Assembly: GCF_015687175.1 (NCBI RefSeq)
Contig: NZ_JADPQG010000001.1
Location: forward strand, 62,001 to 126,000
Origin: Reinekea sp. G2M2-21
GTDB lineage: Bacteria; Pseudomonadota; Gammaproteobacteria; Pseudomonadales; Natronospirillaceae
Reading direction: 5' to 3'
DNA: 64,000 nucleotides
How positions within the stretch are numbered: the first letter of the stretch is position 1; every line of letters begins with the position of its first letter. The notes under the pieces are model-generated. The model made no database searches, was not told the origin of the DNA, and saw only the letters and a list, made by a program, of their open reading frames with translations. The position numbers were made by a program, and so were the translations under genes. Shown here piece by piece: positions 1 to 10,820 of the stretch.

Positions 1-1100
1 CACATGGTTCAGCTTTGTTTACCCGTGGTGAAACTCAAGCATTGGTCACCGCGACTTTGGGTACATTGCGTGATGGCAAGATGGAAGATATGTTGCAGGG
101 GACTGAAACGGATAATTTCATGTTGCACTACAATTTCCCTCCGTTCAGTGTTGGTGAAGCTGGTCGAATGGGTGGTGTTGGTCGTCGCGAAATCGGTCAT
201 GGTCGTCTCGCGAAACGTGGTGTGTTGGCGATGATGCCAAACCAGGAAGAGTTCCCGTATACGGTTCGAGTAGTATCCGAAATTACCGAATCTAACGGCT
301 CTTCTTCGATGGCCTCTGTATGTGGTGCCTCGCTGGCTATGATGGACGCCGGTGTGCCGGTTAAACATCCGGTTGCCGGTATCGCAATGGGTCTGGTTAA
401 AGAAGGCGAAAAATTCGCGGTATTAACCGATATTCTGGGTGACGAAGATCATCTGGGTGACATGGACTTTAAAGTTGCCGGTACAGAGCAAGGCGTAACT
501 GCATTACAGATGGACATCAAGATTGAAGGCATTACTGAAGAAATCATGGAAATTGCGCTTGAGCAAGCCATGGATGCGCGTCTGCATATTCTTCGTGAAA
601 TGGCGAAAGTGATCGGTTATGCCCGCCCAGAACTGCCAGACAATGCACCGACGATGGAAGTCATGAAGATCGATACCGACAAGATCCGTGACGTGATCGG
701 TAAGGGCGGTGCAACCATTCGTGCCATTATTGAACAGACGGGCGCTGAGGTTGATATTTCTGATGATGGGTCAGTTCGTCTATACGCATCGACGAAAGAA
801 GCCGCTAATGCTGCTAAAGATATGATTTTGGGTATTACGGCAGAACCTGAAATTGGTGCCGTTTACAAAGGCAAAGTAGCTCGATTGGCTGACTTCGGCG
901 CGTTTGTAACGTTCTTGCCAGGTAAGGATGGCTTGGTTCATATTTCTCAGATTGCTGCTGAGCGAATTGAGAAGGTTGCTGACAAGATCAGTGAAGGTGA
1001 CGAAGTTGTCGTGAAGGTACTCGACGTTGATAACCGCGGTCGTGTGAAATTGTCCATGAAAGAAGTAACGGATGAGGAAAAGGCGAACTTGACTGCCTGA
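1..1100 (+). CDS. pnp: Polyribonucleotide nucleotidyltransferase (PNPase), 5' truncated by window edge
   Basis: This is the C-terminal half of PNPase, the phosphorolytic 3'-5' exoribonuclease that degrades mRNA and works alone or in the RNA degradosome. The frame is open at base 3 and reads [11 protein letters not shown], the conserved start of the second RNase PH-like domain, so about half of the usual ~700 residues lie outside the window. The second PH core is followed by a KH domain ([17 protein letters not shown], with the GxxG loop GKGG) and an S1 RNA-binding domain ([17 protein letters not shown] ... GLVHISQI). The tail after S1 is short and acidic. A strong terminator follows 20 bases after the stop. 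Identification is secure; only the missing N-terminus limits it. Confidence 0.97.
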   Translation, partial: HGSALFTRGETQALVTATLGTLRDGKMEDMLQGTETDNFMLHYNFPPFSVGEAGRMGGVGRREIGHGRLAKRGVLAMMPNQEEFPYTVRVVSEITESNGSSSMASVCGASLAMMDAGVPVKHPVAGIAMGLVKEGEKFAVLTDILGDEDHLGDMDFKVAGTEQGVTALQMDIKIEGITEEIMEIALEQAMDARLHILREMAKVIGYARPELPDNAPTMEVMKIDTDKIRDVIGKGGATIRAIIEQTGAEVDISDDGSVRLYASTKEAANAAKDMILGITAEPEIGAVYKGKVARLADFGAFVTFLPGKDGLVHISQIAAERIEKVADKISEGDEVVVKVLDVDNRGRVKLSMKEVTDEEKANLTA

Positions 1101-1120
1101 TACATTGAGTAGTATTGAAA

Positions 1121-1150
1121 GGCCGCATATCTATGCGGCCTTTTTTTTTT
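1121..1150 (+). terminator. Rho-independent terminator of pnp
   Basis: The sequence GGCCGCAT-ATCT-ATGCGGCC forms a perfect 8-bp GC-rich stem with a four-base loop and is followed directly by ten T residues. It begins 20 bases after the pnp stop codon. Confidence 0.95.
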
Positions 1151-1166
1151 GTGAAAGGCAATCGTT

Positions 1167-1193
1167 AAAAACGCATCTCATAGGTGCGTTTTT
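1167..1193 (-). terminator. Terminator of ponA (bidirectional shape)
   Basis: On the minus strand AAAAACGCA pairs with TGCGTTTTT across a nine-base loop, giving a 9-bp stem that ends in a T run. It lies 25 bases downstream of the ponA stop. The same hairpin also has a T run on the plus strand, so it could back up the pnp terminator. Confidence 0.85.
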
Positions 1194-1218
1194 ACTGGCG
1201 TGTTACCGGGATTTATTG

Positions 1219-3762
1219 TCAGAACAATGATTCGACACTGGTTTCCGTTTCTCCTTCAGTATCTCCCGAGATGTCAGGCAGTACTATGGTTTCATCCGCA
1301 CTGAAATCAATTGTTAATGTCGTGTCGCTGAACGTGGTCGGTACATTATTTTCTCTAAAAAATTCAAATCGAGCACCTTCTGTGCCGGGATTTGCTAACA
1401 AACCTGTCTTTGGGTCGATTCTGACCTGAACAATACCGACCGGTTGTGGCAGGCTGTTTAGAGGCTTGTTGTTTAAAGCTGTTTTCATGAACTCTACCCA
1501 TGCTGGAAGTGCAGCCTTTCCACCGAATTCGCTAATACCTAGCGGACTGTTGGAATCATATCCAACCCAGGTGGAGGCAACCATGTCTCCGTTATAGCCG
1601 GTAAACCAGGCGTCGACGGCATCGTTTGTGGTTCCAGTCTTGCCAGCCAGATCTTCTCGAGGTAATGCGCGTCTAGCGGCTGTTGCCGTGCCTTTTTTCA
1701 CAACGTCCTTCAGCATATTGTCGATTAGGAATGCTGTCTGTGGAGACAAAACCTGTGCTGCGTATGTCGTAGGTCTTGTTGATGAATTGGCATCGTCGCT
1801 GTTATTGCCTTCATCAATATTCAAAGCCAGCGGCTGGATATTGATCGCTGTCGTTTCCGCAGTTTGAACTGGCTTGAAAAGGCTGGGCGCCTCCGGACAA
1901 CCTCTGCAGACAATAGCGGGATTTGCTTCAAAAAGAATATTGCCATCTATATCTTCAATTCGATTGATATAGAAAGGTTCGACCACGTAACCACCGTTGG
2001 CAAAAACGGCGTAACCCTTCGCAATCTCCATAGGCGACATAACCGAAGTGCCAAGGATTAACGTCATATCATTGGAAAGGCGGCTTGGGGCGAAACCAAA
2101 ACGACTGGCATAGTCGCGAGCATATTTGACCCCAATGCTGTCCAGAACCCGAATGCTTGAAAGGTTACGCGATTGATAAAGTGCCTGCCGAAGGGGTATG
2201 GGTCCGAGATATCGGTCTCCGGAGTTTTTGGGTGCCCAAATGTCTTCCAGTGCGGAATCTGCTCGCACGATTGGCGCATCATTGACAATGGTTGCCGGTG
2301 TATAGCCTTTATCCAGAGCAGCAGTATAAATGAATGGTTTGAAGTTTGAACCTGGCTGTCGACTGGCTTGAACCACTCGATTGTATTTTGACAGCAGGTA
2401 ATCAAACCCACCCACGAGTGCTTGAACGCTTCCATCTTGCGGTGATAAGGCAACAAGCGCGCCCTGTACCCTAGGAATCTGTGCAAGGGCCCAACCTTCT
2501 TCCGTTTGTTCAAGACGGACCACCTGTCCAGGGACCGCAACTTGATACGCATGTGTCAGCTTGGGTCCTAATTCATCAACCGTGATGCGTTTGCGAGCCC
2601 AGCTGAAGCCTTCGAGTGTCAGGTTAATTGGGTGCTGTTCGCCTTTGGGGATGACTTGCATTTTTTCTTGGTCGCCAGCAATCACCAGTGCTGGGGTTAA
2701 GCCTCCAAATGAAGGTGTTTTGTTCAGTTGCTGGAGTTGTGAGTTCAGCTGTGTGTGTGGGTCAAAACCTTCAGCTTTGAGGAAGGCTTCTGGTCCAATA
2801 AAGCCGTGTCGTCTCGAATAGTCGATGAGTGTTTTTCTGACGCCACGTTCTGCTGCTAGCTGCAGTTCACTGTTTACTGTCGTGTAGACCGTAAAGCCAC
2901 GAGTGTAGGCCTCCTCGCCATACTGCTCATACATGTGCGCGCGTACCATCTCAGCAAGGTAAAAGGCTTCAAAATCGGGGTTTTTACCGTGATAGCTTGC
3001 GGTTATCGGTGCCGCGATGGCCTGCTGGTATTCAGTTTCGGTGATGTAATTATTCACGCGCATGGCCAGCAGTACGCCATTTCGTCGTCGCTTGGCTCTG
3101 GTTTTGTTCGCGATGGGGTTGGCGGCTGAAGGCGCCTGATGTAATCCTGCAATCATGGCTAGCTGGGGCAGCGTCAGATCGTTAATATCTCTACCGTAAT
3201 AAACAGTGGCCGCTGCCTGGATGCCGTAAGAGCTGTAGCCGAGGAAATGCTTGTTTATATAGAGTTCGAATATCTCTTGTTTCGACAGTTCACTTTCCAT
3301 TTTCAGTGCTAACAGAATTTCAGTGAACTTTCGGGTAAAGGTTTTTTGTTGAGACAAAAAATAATTTCGTGCGACCTGTTGCGTCAGAGTTGATCCACCG
3401 GCACCTTCTTTATCACCGGTAATTAACAAATCTAATACAACTCGGGTAAAACGGATCGGGTCCACACCTTGGTGAAATTCGAATCGTTTATCTTCAATGG
3501 CAATAAGAGCTTGAATAAAGTGTGTGGGAATTTGTTCATAATGCAATGGTGCTCTACGCTTCTCACCATACTCCCAGATGAGCTTGTTATCCGCGCTCAT
3601 AACCCGCATAGGCGTTTGTAACTTGAAGTCCTTTAATGTCTGTACATCTGGCAGCGCAGGTGAAAGATAGAGGTACATGCTGGCAGAAATGAGAACCAAG
3701 CCACAAATCGCGGCAAAGGCGGACCAAAATAGGAAACGAATTGATTTAGCTACAAATTTCAT
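1219..3762 (-). CDS. mrcA: Penicillin-binding protein 1A (bifunctional peptidoglycan synthase)
   Basis: Class A penicillin-binding protein (also called ponA) that polymerises glycan strands and cross-links peptides in the periplasm while anchored in the inner membrane. It has 847 residues, close to the 850 of E. coli PBP1A. One membrane helix spans residues 9-33. The GT51 domain carries EDKRF with catalytic Glu90 and GGSTLTQQ at 122-129. The transpeptidase domain carries SxxK (SNFK, Ser472), SRN at 531-533 and KTG at 708-710. The segment between them (about 290-430) fits the OB-like insertion typical of PBP1A. All catalytic motifs are intact. It is transcribed divergently from pilM, as in Pseudomonas. 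Confidence 0.97.
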   Translation of the reverse strand: MKFVAKSIRFLFWSAFAAICGLVLISASMYLYLSPALPDVQTLKDFKLQTPMRVMSADNKLIWEYGEKRRAPLHYEQIPTHFIQALIAIEDKRFEFHQGVDPIRFTRVVLDLLITGDKEGAGGSTLTQQVARNYFLSQQKTFTRKFTEILLALKMESELSKQEIFELYINKHFLGYSSYGIQAAATVYYGRDINDLTLPQLAMIAGLHQAPSAANPIANKTRAKRRRNGVLLAMRVNNYITETEYQQAIAAPITASYHGKNPDFEAFYLAEMVRAHMYEQYGEEAYTRGFTVYTTVNSELQLAAERGVRKTLIDYSRRHGFIGPEAFLKAEGFDPHTQLNSQLQQLNKTPSFGGLTPALVIAGDQEKMQVIPKGEQHPINLTLEGFSWARKRITVDELGPKLTHAYQVAVPGQVVRLEQTEEGWALAQIPRVQGALVALSPQDGSVQALVGGFDYLLSKYNRVVQASRQPGSNFKPFIYTAALDKGYTPATIVNDAPIVRADSALEDIWAPKNSGDRYLGPIPLRQALYQSRNLSSIRVLDSIGVKYARDYASRFGFAPSRLSNDMTLILGTSVMSPMEIAKGYAVFANGGYVVEPFYINRIEDIDGNILFEANPAIVCRGCPEAPSLFKPVQTAETTAINIQPLALNIDEGNNSDDANSSTRPTTYAAQVLSPQTAFLIDNMLKDVVKKGTATAARRALPREDLAGKTGTTNDAVDAWFTGYNGDMVASTWVGYDSNSPLGISEFGGKAALPAWVEFMKTALNNKPLNSLPQPVGIVQVRIDPKTGLLANPGTEGARFEFFRENNVPTTFSDTTLTIDFSADETIVLPDISGDTEGETETSVESLF

Positions 3763-3814
3763 GTTTTTCCAAGAAAATTAAGGAGTTACGTCACGTTTTC
3801 GACATTAAGTGCTG

Positions 3815-3844
3815 ATTATAAGCTGAAATAGCTCTTTTTATACA
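3815..3844 (-). promoter_or_regulatory. Putative ponA promoter
   Basis: The minus strand carries a perfect TATAAT at 3820-3815, about 50 bases upstream of the ponA start. The best -35 candidate (TGTATA, 3844-3839, 18-base spacer) is poor, so only the -10 element is convincing. Confidence 0.4.
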
Positions 3845-3873
3845 TTGCGGATTGGTCTATTGTATTATGTAAT
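3845..3873 (+). promoter_or_regulatory. Putative pilM operon promoter
   Basis: TTGCGG (3845-3850) and TGTAAT (3868-3873) are separated by exactly 17 bases and lie 57 bases upstream of the pilM start. The -10 matches consensus in five of six positions, the -35 in three of six. Confidence 0.4.
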
Positions 3874-3894
3874 AGTTAATGTAAATACTAAAAA

Positions 3895-3910
3895 ACGCAC
3901 GTAAGTGCGT
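3895..3910 (+). other. Hairpin in the pilM leader
   Basis: ACGCAC-GTAA-GTGCGT is a perfect 6-bp stem with a tetraloop. It ends six bases before the pilM ribosome-binding site (GAAGGG, 3917-3922). It is not followed by a T run, so it is more likely a leader structure or operator than a terminator. Confidence 0.5.
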
Positions 3911-3918
3911 GTTGTTGA

Positions 3919-5559
<1,641 letters not shown>

Positions 5560-5563
<4 letters not shown>

Positions 5564-6198
5564 ATATGAAAGAATTTTTGGATGGCTTTAAACAAGAGAG
5601 TTTTGACTATCAAAACCCTGACTTCAACAATATGGGGTCTTGGCCTCTTGCGATAAAGCTATCAACATTGATCTTAATTTCAGCGCTGATTGTTTTTGGG
5701 TTTTATTGGTTCGCGGTTAAAGATTCCAAGCTCCGTTATCAAGGTGTCGTAGCGAAGGAACCTACACTTAAACAGCAATATCAGAGCAAATCGTTTCAAG
5801 CTGCAAATCTGGATGCCTTTAAAGAGCAGTTAGCGAAGATGGAAGAGGATTTTGGCGTTTTGCTGGATCAACTACCAGATGAAACAGAAATTCCAGGCTT
5901 GTTAGACGATATCAGCACAACAGGCTCACAAAGTGGTTTGGAGATTGACAAAATAACCCCTCAAGGTGATGTGGTTAAAGAGTTCTATATCGAAACGCCA
6001 ATCACAATAGATGTGCGCGGTTCTTATCATGAAATGGGCAATTTTGTTAGCTCTATGGCAGCTATTTCTCGGATTGTTACATTGCATGACTTCTCTATGA
6101 AGGGGATTGGTTCTCGATCTGGAGCTAACGAGAGTGAAGCGCCGCTACAAATGACTATCCAGGCCAAGACTTATCGTTATAAGGGTGATGCGCAATGA
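5560..6198 (+). CDS. pilO: Type IV pilus assembly protein PilO
   Basis: Inner-membrane partner of PilN in the pilus alignment subcomplex. The 212-residue protein has a short cytoplasmic N-terminus, one membrane helix at about 29-52, a coiled coil (about 65-105) and a periplasmic domain of PilO type (TTGSQSGLEIDKITPQGD ... YHEMGNFVSSMAAISRIVTL). The start overlaps the pilN stop by four bases (ATGA) and is preceded by GAGGAGG, so translation is likely coupled and strong. Confidence 0.95.
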
Positions 6199-6743
6199 AG
6201 TTGAGATACGTATTAGCTCTTGTATTTGCAGCGGTAAGTCTTCTAGGGTGTGTGCAACAAGATCCATTAACCGATTTGCGTGTTTTTGTTCAAGAACAGG
6301 ACTCGCGACCTAAGGGAACCATTCCACCCCCTCCAGAATTTGTGGCACCTGACTTTGTGTCTTACACAGCCAGTGGACGTCGATCGCCGTTCGAGATTCC
6401 TCGCCCGGTAGAGTTAGTTCAGCAGGAAAAAGAGGCGCCTAAGAGTAACGTAAAACCAGATTTAACCAGAGTCAAAGAGTATCTTGAGTCTTTCCGAATC
6501 GAAAATATCGCCATGGTTGGAACATTAACGGGTTTGGAAGGAGATGGCATTCTCTGGGCTTTGATACGAGATGGTCAGGGAGAAGTACATCGGGTTAAAA
6601 CTGGCAACTATTTAGGGCGTAATTTCGGCAAAATTGTTGAAATCAGCGAAACCCAAATAGATCTAATTGAAATTGTTCCGTCTGGTCAAGATAACTGGGT
6701 TGAACGTCCACGAATAATTATCCTAGATGGATTGGAGCAATAG
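6195..6743 (+). CDS. pilP: Type IV pilus assembly lipoprotein PilP
   Basis: Inner-membrane lipoprotein that bridges the PilN/PilO complex and the PilQ secretin across the periplasm. The 182-residue product has a lipoprotein signal peptide with the lipobox LLGC (lipidated Cys19), then an unstructured proline-rich linker (GTIPPPPEF), then the beta-sandwich HR domain (residues about 95-175). The start overlaps the pilO stop by four bases. Confidence 0.95.
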   Translation: MKLRYVLALVFAAVSLLGCVQQDPLTDLRVFVQEQDSRPKGTIPPPPEFVAPDFVSYTASGRRSPFEIPRPVELVQQEKEAPKSNVKPDLTRVKEYLESFRIENIAMVGTLTGLEGDGILWALIRDGQGEVHRVKTGNYLGRNFGKIVEISETQIDLIEIVPSGQDNWVERPRIIILDGLEQ

Positions 6744-6745
6744 AC

Positions 6746-8896
6746 ATGGGATATTGGATGAATAAAGTTAAGGTGCAATTCAACATGAAACGTGCAATCG
6801 CCTTGTTGTTCACTTTTCTTTCTGCAAATGTGACGTTTGCAGCAAGTTTGACTGATTTTGAAGTTCTATCACTGTCAGGCGACCGAACACAAATCGTTCT
6901 AACCTTTGATGGCGCTGTAACAGAGCCCGTTGGATACAGCATTGAAGATCCTGCTCGGATTTCTTTGGATTTTTCGGGTGTTACCAGTGTGTTGGATGAA
7001 AAATACATTCAAATAGGCAGTGGGAATACACGAAACGCCGCCATTTTAGACGCTGGTGATCGTACTCGAATTGTTTTCAGCTTGACTAAGTTGGTTTCTT
7101 ATGTAACGGAAGTTCAGGGCAACGTTGTGTCCGTTTATATTGGCGACGGCGTAGAGACACTAGTTGGGTCGAATCGGAACTCCGGTGTTTCAACTCAAGT
7201 GCAAACACAAGCGTCAAACGCGGGCATTAAAACTAATAAGAATGAAGTTCAGAATGTAGATTTTCGTCGCACGGAAAGCGGAGCCGGGCAGGTGGTTGTT
7301 GAGTTTGCGAACTCCAGTGCAAACGCTTCTGTTTTTGAGGAAGGCGGCGATATTGTGATTAGGGTAGATGGATTTCAGGTGCCTGCAGAACTGCGGCGCC
7401 GATTGGATGTCGTTGATTTTGCGACTGCGGTTCATTTTATTAACGTATACAACGAAGATAAAAATGCATTGATTCGTCTTGAGGTTGACGGCGCTTACGA
7501 TTATTTGGCTTATCAGGCAGATAATCGCATGACACTGGAAGTGAATACCCTGACCGAAGATGAGGCTGAGGCGCGTCTTAAAGAGAAATTCCCGTACACC
7601 GGGGAAAAATTATCATTGAACTTCCAAGATATTGAAGTCCGGGACGTGCTGCAGATTATTGCTAATTATATAGGCTTTAACTTGGTTGCTTCCGATTCTA
7701 TTTCCGGAACCATAACGCTGCGGTTGAATAACGTGCCCTGGGATCAGGCGCTGGAATTGGTGCTGAAAACCAACGGACTTGATAAGCGTCAGTCCGGTAA
7801 TGTATTGATGGTGGCTCCAGCAGCAGAGCTGGCTGAACAAGAGCGGTTGGAGCTGGAATCTCGCAAGCAGGCAGTGCAGCTAGCTCCGCTACGAACGGAA
7901 TACGTTCAAATTAATTATGCACGAGCGTCGGACATCGCCGCGATCATAAGTTCTTCAAACGGTTCGACCACAGCCGCCGACGCAAGCTCAGAGGGCGGTG
8001 ACTCATCCGCACAAGCAGCTCAAAGTGATGGTGGTTTCTTATCCAGTCGTGGCTCAGTATCTGTCGATGATCGAACTAATACCTTAATTATTACCGATAC
8101 TTCGATCAATTTAGATGGAATCCGCCGTGCCATCACCTTTTTTGATATACCTGTCCAACAAGTATTGATCGAAGCGCGGATTGTCTCCGCACGTACATCC
8201 GTGGGTGATCAGTTGGGTGTACGTTGGGGTGGGTCTGTTTATGCAGGTGGTGGAACTCCATTCTTTAGTAGCGGGTCAATTGAGTCTAACACTGAGGTCC
8301 AAGCAGCTGGTAACGCCAGTCATACATATCCAGATGCATTAGTAGTGGATTTAGCCGCTCAGGGTAACGCAAGTTCCTTCGCATTCGGATTGGTTAATTC
8401 CGCGATTAATTTGGATCTCGAAATTTCGGCTTTGGAGAGCATAGGTCAAGCGGAGGTTGTTTCACAGCCAAAAATCGTCACCTCAGATGGACAAGCGGCA
8501 AGTATCTTCTCAGGTCAAAATGTTGCCTTCCCAGATGAAGGAGGTGGTACCCGGTTTGTTCAAGCTGGCTTGAACTTGAATGTGACTCCTCAGGTAACCC
8601 CTGATGATAAGGTGATTCTGACATTAACCGTTAACCAGGATTCATTGGCTGCCGGTGGTGGCGCAATCGATACCAACACCGTATCCACGCAGGTGTTAGT
8701 CGAGGACGGAGTAACGCTGGTCTTGGGTGGCGTATATCGAACAGAAAACACAAAATTGATTGAGAAAACGCCGATTCTGGGTGACTTGCCTGTCATCGGG
8801 AATCTGTTCAAACGAACAACCAATAGTGAAGAGAAATCTGAACTTTTAATCTTCATTACACCTAAGTTGATACAAGAAGGTCTCGTTTCGAACTGA
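6746..8896 (+). CDS. pilQ: Type IV pilus outer-membrane secretin PilQ
   Basis: Outer-membrane secretin through which the pilus fibre leaves the cell. The 716-residue product has a Sec signal peptide ending near ANVTFAA, AMIN-type beta domains (about 35-270) that bind peptidoglycan, an STN/N0 domain (about 282-345, [14 protein letters not shown]), an N1/NolW domain containing a Ser/Ala/Gly-rich insert (about 410-430), and the secretin barrel from about 469 with [12 protein letters not shown] and the C-terminal [11 protein letters not shown]. Two starts are possible: ATG 6746 with GGAG eight bases upstream, and ATG 6785 with AAGGTG upstream, which would give a more standard signal peptide. The stop overlaps aroK. 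Confidence 0.95.
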   Translation: MGYWMNKVKVQFNMKRAIALLFTFLSANVTFAASLTDFEVLSLSGDRTQIVLTFDGAVTEPVGYSIEDPARISLDFSGVTSVLDEKYIQIGSGNTRNAAILDAGDRTRIVFSLTKLVSYVTEVQGNVVSVYIGDGVETLVGSNRNSGVSTQVQTQASNAGIKTNKNEVQNVDFRRTESGAGQVVVEFANSSANASVFEEGGDIVIRVDGFQVPAELRRRLDVVDFATAVHFINVYNEDKNALIRLEVDGAYDYLAYQADNRMTLEVNTLTEDEAEARLKEKFPYTGEKLSLNFQDIEVRDVLQIIANYIGFNLVASDSISGTITLRLNNVPWDQALELVLKTNGLDKRQSGNVLMVAPAAELAEQERLELESRKQAVQLAPLRTEYVQINYARASDIAAIISSSNGSTTAADASSEGGDSSAQAAQSDGGFLSSRGSVSVDDRTNTLIITDTSINLDGIRRAITFFDIPVQQVLIEARIVSARTSVGDQLGVRWGGSVYAGGGTPFFSSGSIESNTEVQAAGNASHTYPDALVVDLAAQGNASSFAFGLVNSAINLDLEISALESIGQAEVVSQPKIVTSDGQAASIFSGQNVAFPDEGGGTRFVQAGLNLNVTPQVTPDDKVILTLTVNQDSLAAGGGAIDTNTVSTQVLVEDGVTLVLGGVYRTENTKLIEKTPILGDLPVIGNLFKRTTNSEEKSELLIFITPKLIQEGLVSN

Positions 8897-9414
8897 TGCC
8901 GTTGTTACAACATTTGATTTTAGTCGGGCCAATGGGCGCTGGAAAAAGCACCATTGGCCGTTTGCTGTCTGACCAATTGCAAATGGACTTTGTTGATTTA
9001 GACAAGGAAATTGAGCAACGTTCTGGCGCGACGATTCCGTGGATTTTTGATATCGAAGGTGAGACCGGTTTTCGAGAGCGTGAGTCGATAGCCTTGGAAG
9101 AGGTTTTGGCTGAACCGGCCAAAGTAGTCGCGACTGGTGGTGGTTGCGTGTTGAAATTAGATAACAGAACCAAACTAGAAGCAGGTGGCCTGGTTGTCTA
9201 TTTGTCAACATCGGTTGAGCAACAGCTAATCCGGACGGCGAAGGACAAAAATCGGCCACTGCTGCAAACGGGCAACCCTGAGCAGATTCTCAATGACATG
9301 GCCAAGGTTCGAAACCCACTATATGCGTCTATCGCTGATTTGATTATTGATACCAATGCCAAATCTCCGAAACTGGTCGTCCAAGACATTATTCATTTCA
9401 CACAGACAATTTAA
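8896..9414 (+). CDS. aroK: Shikimate kinase
   Basis: Phosphorylates shikimate at the 3-hydroxyl with ATP in aromatic amino acid and chorismate synthesis. The 172-residue protein has the Walker A loop GPMGAGKST (11-19), the shikimate-binding region [13 protein letters not shown], and the GETGFRERE motif that contacts substrate and phosphate, plus the RPLL lid segment. The ATG shares one base with the pilQ stop (TGATG), and aroB follows without a gap. The pilQ-aroK-aroB order is widely conserved in gammaproteobacteria. Confidence 0.96.
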   Translation: MPLLQHLILVGPMGAGKSTIGRLLSDQLQMDFVDLDKEIEQRSGATIPWIFDIEGETGFRERESIALEEVLAEPAKVVATGGGCVLKLDNRTKLEAGGLVVYLSTSVEQQLIRTAKDKNRPLLQTGNPEQILNDMAKVRNPLYASIADLIIDTNAKSPKLVVQDIIHFTQTI

Positions 9415-10500
9415 ATGAAAATTATCCCAGTAGAATTAGGTTCCCGCTCATACCCGATTTATATCGGGAACTGTTTGAACGATCGTTCTCTGTTCGACAC
9501 TACCATCCAGAACAGAGAAGTAGTTATTGTTACCAACGAGACCATAGCACCGCTCTATTTGAGCAAGGTACAGGATCTACTGGCCAATGAGCGCCGTATT
9601 GTTCATTCCGTTGTATTACCTGATGGCGAATCGTTTAAAACGTTAGATACCGTTAATCGTATTTTTAGCTTTTTGCTGGAAAAGAACATCAGTAGGAAGG
9701 TTGGTCTGGTAGCCCTGGGCGGCGGAGTTATTGGTGATATGACTGGGTTTGCTGCGGCCAGTTATCAGCGCGGGGTCGATTTCTATCAGATTCCAACAAC
9801 GCTGTTGTCACAGGTTGACTCATCTGTTGGCGGCAAAACAGGCGTTAATCATCCCCTCGGGAAAAACATGATCGGTGCCTTTAAGCAGCCTCTTGCTGTG
9901 TTTATCGATCCTTCAACCTTACGCACGCTTCCTGCCAGAGAATTTTCGGCTGGGTTTGCGGAGGTAATGAAGCATGGAATTATTCAAGACGCTGACTATT
10001 TTGAATTTCTGGAATCCAATCTTGAGCAGATTTTCAATTTGGACGACGAGATTTTGGTTTCCGTCATTGCCAGGTCCTGCGAAATCAAAGCCGATGTCGT
10101 TTCAAAAGATGAGACAGAACAAGGATTGCGAGCGACCTTGAATCTAGGGCATACCTTTGGGCACGCCATTGAGACGACGTTAGGTTACGGTGAGTGGCTG
10201 CATGGTGAAGCCGTCGGGGTTGGAATGGTCATGGCCGCGGATCTTTCCCATCGTCTGGGTTTAGTTGGCGAGAGCGATGTCGACCGGATAGGTGCACTGG
10301 TGAAAAAAGCAAAATTACCGGTCACAGTTCCTTCATCCATGACATCAGCCCAATTTATGACGGCTATGGCGCGGGACAAGAAGGTGGATGCAGGCACTTT
10401 GCGTCTCATTTTATTGCGCGGACTAGGGCAAGGATTCGTCACGGGAGATTTTGATCAGGCCAAACTGTCAGAAACGCTAGCTGCATTTTGTGCTCATTAA
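9415..10500 (+). CDS. aroB: 3-Dehydroquinate synthase
   Basis: Converts DAHP to 3-dehydroquinate using NAD and a divalent metal, the second step of the shikimate pathway. The 361-residue product has the glycine-rich NAD loop GGGVIGDMTGFAA, the substrate region PTTLLSQVDSSVGGKTGVNH, and the metal ligands expected in AEVMKHGII, LNLGHTFGHAIE and LHGEAV. It starts directly at the base after the aroK stop, so the two genes are almost certainly co-translated. Confidence 0.97.
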   Translation: MKIIPVELGSRSYPIYIGNCLNDRSLFDTTIQNREVVIVTNETIAPLYLSKVQDLLANERRIVHSVVLPDGESFKTLDTVNRIFSFLLEKNISRKVGLVALGGGVIGDMTGFAAASYQRGVDFYQIPTTLLSQVDSSVGGKTGVNHPLGKNMIGAFKQPLAVFIDPSTLRTLPAREFSAGFAEVMKHGIIQDADYFEFLESNLEQIFNLDDEILVSVIARSCEIKADVVSKDETEQGLRATLNLGHTFGHAIETTLGYGEWLHGEAVGVGMVMAADLSHRLGLVGESDVDRIGALVKKAKLPVTVPSSMTSAQFMTAMARDKKVDAGTLRLILLRGLGQGFVTGDFDQAKLSETLAAFCAH

Positions 10501-10820
10501 AATTCATTTTTAAGGTAAAACATTTTTTTAAAACTACCCTTTGTAAATACGGCGGCTCTTTTTCTGAAAACCTGTGTTACCAAGACTGCTTTTTAAAGTT
10601 TGCCTTATCTGACGAAATAGCAGATGAGGTAGCTAGGCATTAGCAGTTTTACTACGACGCAGTGATTTTTGGGAATTCTGCCACGTGCCTGTACTGATAA
10701 TCAGTTGCCAGGCAATTCATAAGATCCTTTCAGTTTTGAAGTTCTTTTGTTTTTACAGCTCTGGACAGTTGTGCTAATAGTCGTTTAAATGGTGAAAACC
10801 GTTTGGCCGAGGCGTGATCG
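10501..10820 (+). other. 320-base non-coding stretch between aroB and damX
   Basis: No credible gene is seen here. The stretch is AT-rich, has no T-tailed hairpin after aroB, and carries the candidate damX promoter near its right end. The rest has no feature I can name. Confidence 0.6.
10762..10790 (+). promoter_or_regulatory. Putative damX promoter
   Basis: TGGACA (10762-10767) and TTAAAT (10785-10790) lie 17 bases apart and 30 bases before the damX ATG. This would let damX be transcribed separately from the pil-aro operon. Confidence 0.4.
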